From: Bacteriovoracaceae bacterium | GTDB lineage: Bacteria; Bdellovibrionota; Bacteriovoracia; Bacteriovoracales; Bacteriovoracaceae | DNA length: 10,943 bases | Assembly (NCBI GenBank): GCA_023151145.1 | Contig: JAKLJM010000038.1 | Span: 1-10,943, forward strand | Direction: 5' to 3' | Part shown: positions 6,160 to 10,943 of the stretch, piece after piece | How positions within the stretch are numbered: the stretch's first letter is position 1 | Layout: the number at the start of each line of letters is the position of its first letter | Program-made: the position numbers and the translations under genes | Notes under the pieces: generated by a model | Seen by the model: the letters and a program-made list of their open reading frames with translations, nothing else | Told to the model about the DNA's origin: nothing | Databases searched by the model: none

Positions 6160-7073
6160 AAAGCGAAAACTCCGTCGTCGTTAGTAATTTAAGTGTGAAA
6201 TTTGGTGATTTCTATGCTGTTAAGAACATTTCATTTCAAGTTAAGAAAGGTGAAATTTTCGGATTCTTAGGCGCAAACGGAGCTGGTAAAACTACGACAA
6301 TCAAGGTTCTTTGTGGAGTTCAACATCCAACGACTGGTGATGTAAGCGTTAATAATGAGACCTACAAAAACATTGGTGCATTAAAAAAGCAAATTGGCTA
6401 CATGTCGCAAAAGTTCACTTTATATGATGATTTAACTGTATATGAAAATCTTTCTTTCAATTCTAGCCTAAGAAAACTTGAGAGGTCTTTCTTTCAAAAA
6501 AGAATCAAAGAACTTATGGATTTTATTGGATTCGACTATGCTTTGGACACTCTGGTTTCAAGTCTTCCCGGAGGAATAAAGCAACAGGTTTCATTAGTCG
6601 TTTCAATGCTTCATGATCCTGAAGTAATCTTTCTAGATGAACCTACAGCTGGAGTTACTCCTTTTTACAGAAATAAGTTTTGGGAACTCATCCGTATGCT
6701 TTCTAAAAAAGGGAAAACCGTTTTTGTTACGACTCACTATATGGATGAAGCTGAATACTGTGACCGCATTGCACTAATGAGAACTGGCGAAATGATCGCA
6801 CTTGATTCGCCCGTAAATCTAAAAAAAAATGTTTTCCCAGAACCTCTTCTTGAAATCACAAAACTAAATGCTTCAAATAATAGTATTGATATACTAAAAA
6901 ATGATGAAAACATAATCAGCTTACTGCCTTTCGGATCACGTTATCATTTGATTCTAAAAAATAAAAATTCATTAGAGCCATTTTTAAAGAAATATGCAGG
7001 CTCTTTTTTTATAAAGGAAATCGAACCCAATTTAGAAGATGTCTTTGTCAGATTAGTTGAAGGAGATAGATAA
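6156..7073 (+). CDS. ABC transporter ATPase, second subunit (YbhF C-half equivalent)
   Basis: 305 residues: one nucleotide-binding domain plus an extra C-terminal domain (about 228-305) with the ending IEPNLEDVFVRL, common in drug-export ATPases. Walker A GANGAGKT 39-46, Q-loop Gln85 (YMSQ), Walker B with IFLDEP at 158-163 (Glu162) and H-loop His194 (TTHYMDEAE) are intact. The signature reads LPGG at 137-140 instead of LSGG, and the D-loop is GVTP (Thr168) instead of GVDP. YbhF has SLPLGIRQ at the same place, from memory, so loss of the signature Ser is shared, while the Thr in the D-loop is unusual. It overlaps the first ATPase by four bases (ATGA, 6156-6159), with AAGGAA upstream. Confidence 0.93.
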   Translation: MKSENSVVVSNLSVKFGDFYAVKNISFQVKKGEIFGFLGANGAGKTTTIKVLCGVQHPTTGDVSVNNETYKNIGALKKQIGYMSQKFTLYDDLTVYENLSFNSSLRKLERSFFQKRIKELMDFIGFDYALDTLVSSLPGGIKQQVSLVVSMLHDPEVIFLDEPTAGVTPFYRNKFWELIRMLSKKGKTVFVTTHYMDEAEYCDRIALMRTGEMIALDSPVNLKKNVFPEPLLEITKLNASNNSIDILKNDENIISLLPFGSRYHLILKNKNSLEPFLKKYAGSFFIKEIEPNLEDVFVRLVEGDR

Positions 7074-8191
7074 TGAGAAATGAACCTATCGAAAGAATTA
7101 TATCTATCGCCCAAAAAGAGAAATTTCATATCTTAAGAGATCCCTATGCATTAGCAATAGCCATCGTCGTACCGCTTTTCATCGTATTAGTATTCGGCTT
7201 TGTAATCGACTTCGATGTAAAAGATATTCCGATTGCCTTTCAGGATCAAAGTCAATCAACTCAATCACGAGACTTTCTGCAAAAGCTTGAGAATTCTGGA
7301 TACTTTAAAATCAAAGAAAAACTTTATAGCACTGAAGATGCTTTTAAAGAAATTGAAAATGGTAATGTAAAAGCATTTGTACAGATACCACCTGATTTTG
7401 AAAAAGATATTATTTCAAAAAAACCATCTCAAGTTCAGGTTCTTCTTGACGGAGCTGATAACTCTACAGCTGGAGTTATTATGGGATATCTTGCTAAGTT
7501 TAGATCCTTTGTTAATGTGGATTACTTTGGAGTAAAGCAAAATTTTCAAGTTAATGAACAATTTTACTACAATCCACAACTACTAAGTTCTTGGTTTGTA
7601 GTTCCTGGCCTTACAGCAATAATCTTGGCTCTCATATCGATCCTACTAACAGCTCTTACTGTCGCAAAAGAGTGGGAAAATGGTTCAATGGAGCTGTTGC
7701 TTTCTACACCTGTAAAACCTATTGAAATCATTTTAGGAAAAATGATCCCTTATCTTTTTATTGGAATCATGGCACTCGTATTGGTCTTGATAGTTTCTTT
7801 TATGGTTTTTGAAATTCCATTTAGCGGAAGCCTAATAACATTTGTTATCACAAGCATTGTATTTCTAGTGAGCTGCCTTGCTCAAGGAATTCTTATATCA
7901 ATTTTAGCCAAGAACCAACAACTCGCGATGCAAATCTCAATGATCACTGGTTTGCTTCCTTCGCTTTTGCTTTCAGGTTTCATTTTTCCCATCGAAAATA
8001 TGCCTACGTTTTTTCAAATGCTAACATCTATTCTACCTGCTCGATGGTACATATTAATTAGCCGCTCAATATTTCTTAAAGGGGCAGATATAAGTAATAT
8101 TATTGCTCCATCAATTGCCCTCATTATACTTTCATCAGTTCTTGTTTTGTTAGCACTTAAAAACTTTAAGTCAAATCTGGAGAACTCATGA
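7073..8191 (+). CDS. ybhS: ABC-2 type permease, YbhS-like
   Basis: 372 residues; inner-membrane subunit of the exporter. Cytoplasmic N-helix (KEKFHILRDPYALAIA, about 16-31), TM1 about 27-46, a large periplasmic domain about 47-172, then five helices: about 174-197, 224-248, 255-278, 287-305 and 345-362. The cytoplasmic coupling motif VAKEWENGSMELLLSTP (about 197-213) matches VAREWERGTMEALLST of YbhS, and SGFIFPIENMP followed by LPARWY near 301-326 matches the same family. Length is as expected (YbhS 377). The ATG overlaps the ATPase stop (TAATG, 7071-7075). It should pair with the next permease. Confidence 0.92.
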   Translation: MRNEPIERIISIAQKEKFHILRDPYALAIAIVVPLFIVLVFGFVIDFDVKDIPIAFQDQSQSTQSRDFLQKLENSGYFKIKEKLYSTEDAFKEIENGNVKAFVQIPPDFEKDIISKKPSQVQVLLDGADNSTAGVIMGYLAKFRSFVNVDYFGVKQNFQVNEQFYYNPQLLSSWFVVPGLTAIILALISILLTALTVAKEWENGSMELLLSTPVKPIEIILGKMIPYLFIGIMALVLVLIVSFMVFEIPFSGSLITFVITSIVFLVSCLAQGILISILAKNQQLAMQISMITGLLPSLLLSGFIFPIENMPTFFQMLTSILPARWYILISRSIFLKGADISNIIAPSIALIILSSVLVLLALKNFKSNLENS

Positions 8192-9294
8192 ATAATTTAT
8201 ATAAATCTCTATTTACTATTCGTGGTTTTATCAAGAAGGAATTTTCACAAATTCTTCGCGATACAAAAATGAGAATTGTGCTCTTTATACTTCCAGTAGT
8301 TCAGATGGTTGTTTTTGCCGTCGCGATATCAACTGAGGTTAAAAACATAAAAATTGGATTTCAATACTCTGTTTCAGATGCAGAGTTTGTTCAATTGATA
8401 GATCATGTTGAAAAAAGTGGGTGGTTTAACATTGTGCCCTTGAAACATGGTGATGATATTTCTCTAAAAATGAAAAATGGAGAACTAGACGCTGTTCTTT
8501 TTGCTCCATTGGACAAAACAGCTAAGGACCAGGAAAGAAGCAAAAAAGGATACCAACTCATTGTTGATGGAACCAATTTAATTCGAGCACAATCAGTTGA
8601 AAGATATGTTAATACTATTCTATCTACTAAAATTATGGGCCTAGTGACACCACCTCTTTCTTTAAATATTAGAACTTTATACAATCCAGAGATGCGAAGT
8701 CCTTATTTTTTAATTCCTGGTACAATGGCAATGATTGTAGGATTGATAACTGTACTTCTAACGAGCATGTCGCTCTCTCGAGAAAAAGAAATGGGAACCC
8801 TTGAGATGATTCTGGTTTCACCTATAAGCAGTATTGAATTGATTTTAGGAAAAACAATCCCATTTCTTATTTTAGGAATAATCAATGCCATTACAATTTT
8901 GTTTTTTGCAATAGTAGTGTTTCGAGTTCCGATGAATGGTAGTTATTTTTTACTTGGCCTTTCCGTTTTTGCATTTGTATTTTCGACAGTAAATGTTGGT
9001 ACATTTATTTCCACTTTTGCAAAAAACCAACAGCAGGCAATGCTCGGTGGATTTATTTTTCTTTTTGTTGCTAACTTATTAGCTGGAATTATGTTTCCAA
9101 TAGATAATATGCCAACAATTATGAAATGGTTGGTTAATATAAACCCCTTAAAATTCTATGTCGAAATTTTGCGAGGCTTAATGCTAAAAGATGCATCTTC
9201 TTATTTCATCATCCAGAATATTTTAGCACTATTTGCGATTGGATTTGGATTTGCCTATTTAAGCTATAAAAGAATGCAGGAGTATTTATCTTAG
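8188..9294 (+). CDS. ybhR: ABC-2 type permease, YbhR-like
   Basis: 368 residues; the second inner-membrane subunit. Same plan as its partner: N-terminal helix FIKKEFSQILRD (about 14-25), TM1 about 29-48, a periplasmic domain about 50-170, then helices at about 173-195, 222-246, 253-277, 284-304 and 340-359. The motif SREKEMGTLEMILVSP (about 197-212) corresponds to AREREQGTLDQLLVSP of YbhR. LLAGIMFPIDNMP and LKDASS near the C-terminus also match. Its ATG overlaps the first permease stop (ATGA, 8188-8191) and is preceded by GGAG. Last gene of the operon; no clear terminator follows. Confidence 0.92.
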   Translation: MNNLYKSLFTIRGFIKKEFSQILRDTKMRIVLFILPVVQMVVFAVAISTEVKNIKIGFQYSVSDAEFVQLIDHVEKSGWFNIVPLKHGDDISLKMKNGELDAVLFAPLDKTAKDQERSKKGYQLIVDGTNLIRAQSVERYVNTILSTKIMGLVTPPLSLNIRTLYNPEMRSPYFLIPGTMAMIVGLITVLLTSMSLSREKEMGTLEMILVSPISSIELILGKTIPFLILGIINAITILFFAIVVFRVPMNGSYFLLGLSVFAFVFSTVNVGTFISTFAKNQQQAMLGGFIFLFVANLLAGIMFPIDNMPTIMKWLVNINPLKFYVEILRGLMLKDASSYFIIQNILALFAIGFGFAYLSYKRMQEYLS

Positions 9295-9344
9295 ATATTC
9301 TAATGCACAGTTTAAATAGGTATCTAAAGTAGAAACTTACAAAA

Positions 9345-9512
9345 CTATATTTCTTCAGAAGAATGCCAATCATATCCATCCATAGGTTTTTTTTCGGAAT
9401 CCATATCCAGTAGTGCAAGGCTTGCGAAGACAAAATGACCATCCCCCCATTGCACGGACACGAATTTGATGTAAACATCAGACCTGCTTAGAGGCAGCAG
9501 AAAACGAGGAAA
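9345..9512 (-). other. Coding remnant of unknown protein, no start codon
   Basis: An open frame of 55 codons ends at a TAG (9345-9347) and is closed upstream by a TGA (9513-9515). It reads smoothly as a soluble protein end: VYIKFVSVQWGDGHFVFA, then SLALLDMDSEKKPMDG. There is no good ATG. It overlaps the end of the FmdE-domain gene (9478) in another frame. The alternative ATG at 9478 (TGATG overlap with that gene) reads only SNSCPCNGG before a run of six G; a slip there would join it to this frame. I do not recognise the protein. Either a decayed gene or a frameshifted neighbour of the FmdE gene. The gene-free stretch 9295-9344 holds only a 7-bp inverted repeat (TTAGATA/TATCTAA), too weak to call a terminator. 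Confidence 0.3.
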
Positions 9513-9992
9513 TCATGGAAATCAAGTCTACACGTAAATATACAGATACATCTACTATGTTTCCTGTTTTTAGGTTGCGAAAACGAAAGGCTCCCGGCGA
9601 GACTAACTGAGAATCATACTTCAAAAGACCTCTCCGAACGAACTGTCCCTGCAGTCCGCCAAAGCCACTTTTTTCCCAGGCTCCAAAGATCATATAGAAG
9701 ACAGTTGTAATAGGACCAGTGACCCCTTGGGTGACTGATGTCGGAATCTCGATACTTACTGCGAACGCAAATATTATTTTCAGTTAAAGAGCTTTTTTGT
9801 AGCTTGTTGTGAGATCAAAAAGGCACCCACCATTGCGGGACAGGCATGCCCGGCGAAATGGAACACATCAAGTAGTGAAATTTCAAAGGCGTACTCATTT
9901 TCATCAGCCATTAAAAACTCCGCGAATGGCTCGTGGACTTTAATTGTGAAACTTTCAAACTCTTTAGAACTCACTGTTTCGAAATTGTACAT
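9478..9992 (-). pseudogene. FmdE-domain protein, broken by frameshift
   Basis: FmdE-like proteins (about 190-200 residues) recall subunit E of formylmethanofuran dehydrogenase and are often metal or zinc proteins of unclear function in bacteria. The first part, from ATG 9992 with GGAGAG just upstream, runs 70 codons to a TGA at 9780-9782 and has the family core HEPFAEFLMADENEYAFE then FHFAGHACPAMVGAFLI, with the conserved His-x-Cys-Pro. The rest lies in another frame (9478 to about 9777): VSIEIPTSVTQGVTGPITT, then a region with GGLQGQFVRRGLL and AFRFRNLKTGNIVDVSV, all expected later in the family. Reading must switch frame between about 9782 and 9755, next to an A6 run, and a third frame there reads TENNICVR, so more than one indel may be needed. 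Either a real decay or sequencing error. Composition (about 45% GC) is unlike the AT-rich operons. Confidence 0.68.
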
Positions 9993-10023
9993 TTGCTCTC
10001 CAACTTTATGCCGTTCAGTCTTC

Positions 10024-10323
10024 TTATGATTTCGCCATTTTTGCGACAATCAGAGCATTCATCCACTTTTGTGGATTCGCAATCAAATTTTCAACTATGA
10101 CCATTTTGACAACTAAGTAGAAAACCAAGTAGTGCCATAAATTGATTTGCTTGTCTTTTCTGACCTGCTCCAATATACGCAGCCCGATCAGAGTTCTTTC
10201 ATAAATTGAGATGAAGGTCATATCTAGCGTAATTTCAGGTTCGATTTTGAACAGTTTTCCTCCCTTAAGAACGATGCCTCCCTCTCTGATATAGATTAAA
10301 GCGGTTTTTATGTATTTAGACTT
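10024..10323 (-). other. Possible decayed small gene upstream of the FmdE gene
   Basis: An open frame spans 10024-10323. The best ribosome site, AAGGGAGG (about 10257-10264), is followed after AAAA by CTG, so a start codon may have been lost or may be a rare CTG; the product would begin LFKIEPEITLDMTFISIYER. The first ATG is at 10221 and has no ribosome site. The reading loses coherence toward its end. In the neighbouring frame (9971-10090, after a TGA) a Cys-rich stretch appears: DECSDCRKNGEIIRRLNG. That suggests a further frameshift and a CxxC-containing C-terminus just before the FmdE gene. I cannot name the protein. Probably a third broken gene of this locus; the overall coding claim is weak. 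Confidence 0.3.
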
Positions 10324-10448
10324 TCATTGATGGCTTTTTATTTGTAATATAAAACCGAAGAAAGCGAGATTGCCAGACTTGTTAGGTGATTTTTCTTTGA
10401 CAGGAGTGTATAGGTTGAAAAAGGTATTAAAATACGACCGAGGTTTTT
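10324..10448. promoter_or_regulatory. Intergenic region upstream of the Crp/Fnr gene
   Basis: About 125 bp of AT-rich DNA between the minus-strand remnants and the regulator. It contains a TTGACA (10397-10402) on the plus strand but no well-spaced -10 behind it; TATTAA at 10425-10430 is 22 bp away. An inverted repeat CGGTTTT/AAAACCG (10302-10308 and 10351-10357) flanks its left part. I saw no clear Fnr-type box (TTGAT-N4-ATCAA). Confidence 0.25.
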
Positions 10449-10943
10449 TTGCTTAGTCAAAATTCATTAGGCGGTGCACTTTCAGAAATTAAGGGATTTC
10501 CTTTGTTTGCGGGGTTGTCAGACGATTTGATTTTAAACCTTTGCGCCAATTCGGAAATAAAGGTTCATCAACATAAAGAGCAAGTTTTCACATTTGGAGA
10601 ACCCGCTTCTTATTTTGGAATTGTTTTGTCTGGGGCTTACAAGCTTTCACGTATTGCGATCTCAGGTGAAGAGTCAGTCATTCACTTTTCATCTCCTGGT
10701 GATGTTGTGGCTGCCTTAGTCATGCCGCAGACTAAACCTGTGTATCCGGTCAATGTTAAGGCCATGGGGCCATCCCGGTTACTACTTATTCACAGAGACA
10801 TTTATCTTCAACATTGGTTGAAAAATTCTGATTTAATCATTCGTATTCAAGGATTATTATCGACACGCATGGCTCGCTTTCAGAATCAAAAAATCATGCA
10901 ACGGGCGCCTCTTCAGTCGAAAGTGGCTGCTATGTTGTTACAG
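10449..10943 (+). CDS. Crp/Fnr-family regulator, C-terminus cut by the window
   Basis: 165 codons to the right edge. The cyclic-nucleotide-binding-type sensor domain is clear: GFPLFAGLSDDLILNL, then the beta roll with VFTFGEPASYFGIVLSGAYKL and FSSPGDVVAALV, then the long dimer helix starting near IIRIQGLLSTRMARF and the beginning of the DNA-binding part (PLQSKVAAMLL). The DNA-recognition helix lies beyond the window. Only one cysteine is visible (Cys31, in LNLCANSE), so it cannot carry an Fnr [4Fe-4S] cluster. The Dnr/NnrR type that responds to NO, or a cAMP-independent Crp type, is possible but not shown. The start TTG at 10449-10451 is chosen because GAGG (10440-10443) lies five bases upstream; no ATG precedes the domain. 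Confidence 0.82.
   Translation, partial: MLSQNSLGGALSEIKGFPLFAGLSDDLILNLCANSEIKVHQHKEQVFTFGEPASYFGIVLSGAYKLSRIAISGEESVIHFSSPGDVVAALVMPQTKPVYPVNVKAMGPSRLLLIHRDIYLQHWLKNSDLIIRIQGLLSTRMARFQNQKIMQRAPLQSKVAAMLLQ

Noticed and set aside
8403..8891. Antisense ORFs over the second permease
   Set aside because: They are shadows of the YbhR-like gene and show no domain.
9351..9363. TTCTTCAGAAGAA as a terminator of the exporter operon
   Set aside because: It is a perfect palindrome without a loop or a T-run behind it, so it is a poor terminator and may be chance.
9209..9478. 89-codon minus-strand ORF after the FmdE gene
   Set aside because: Most of it overlaps the end of the YbhR-like gene antisense and its sequence is not protein-like; only its first residues may belong to the remnant in the next frame.
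1..10943. CRISPR array, tRNA, rRNA, riboswitch or phage genes
   Set aside because: I saw no regularly spaced repeats, no cloverleaf-like sequence, no known aptamer and no phage structural gene.

Overview
The window comes from a Gram-negative bacterium: it encodes a TolC-type outer-membrane protein, a periplasmic adaptor and secreted periplasmic proteins. Most of it is AT-rich (about 22-33% GC in lines I counted by eye). The right flank, from about 9.42 kb, is nearer 40-50%. The style of the genes would suit a low-GC member of the Bdellovibrionota or a similar lineage, but that is a weak guess and nothing here fixes the taxon. I saw no tRNA, rRNA or CRISPR array.

Layout. (1) 1-1192, minus strand: one end of an IS1380-family insertion sequence. 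Its transposase runs off the left edge and is interrupted by a single in-frame amber codon. (2) 1282-3314, minus strand: a tight five-gene operon that starts with a MarR-family regulator, followed by a truncated cupin, a secreted His-rich protein and two small membrane proteins, four of them without a sure function. (3) 3315-3369: a 55-bp divergent promoter carrying two overlapping palindromes built from three TTGCAT half-sites, almost certainly the MarR operator. (4) 3370-9294, plus strand: a six-gene exporter operon with gene junctions of +1 to -4 bp: TolC-like protein, short HlyD-type adaptor, two separate ABC ATPases and two ABC-2 permeases. It is a YbhGFSR-type drug exporter with its own outer-membrane channel. 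(5) 9345-10323, minus strand: higher-GC decayed coding DNA, including an FmdE-domain gene split by frameshift. (6) 10449 to the right edge, plus strand: the N-terminal 165 codons of a Crp/Fnr-type regulator.

How it fits together. The MarR protein would hold down both its own operon and the exporter from one shared operator, and a ligand (unknown) would release both. The adaptor and TolC-like protein form the periplasmic path. The two permeases form a heterodimeric inner-membrane channel, driven by a heterodimer of the two ATPases. In E. coli these two ATPase halves are fused in YbhF. The most interesting signal is that all three lost or altered ATPase residues (H-loop in the first subunit, signature and D-loop in the second) fall in the same composite nucleotide site. 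The exporter therefore appears to have one degenerate and one canonical site. The AT-rich block from the IS to about 9.3 kb looks like an acquired island set beside an older, decaying, higher-GC locus.
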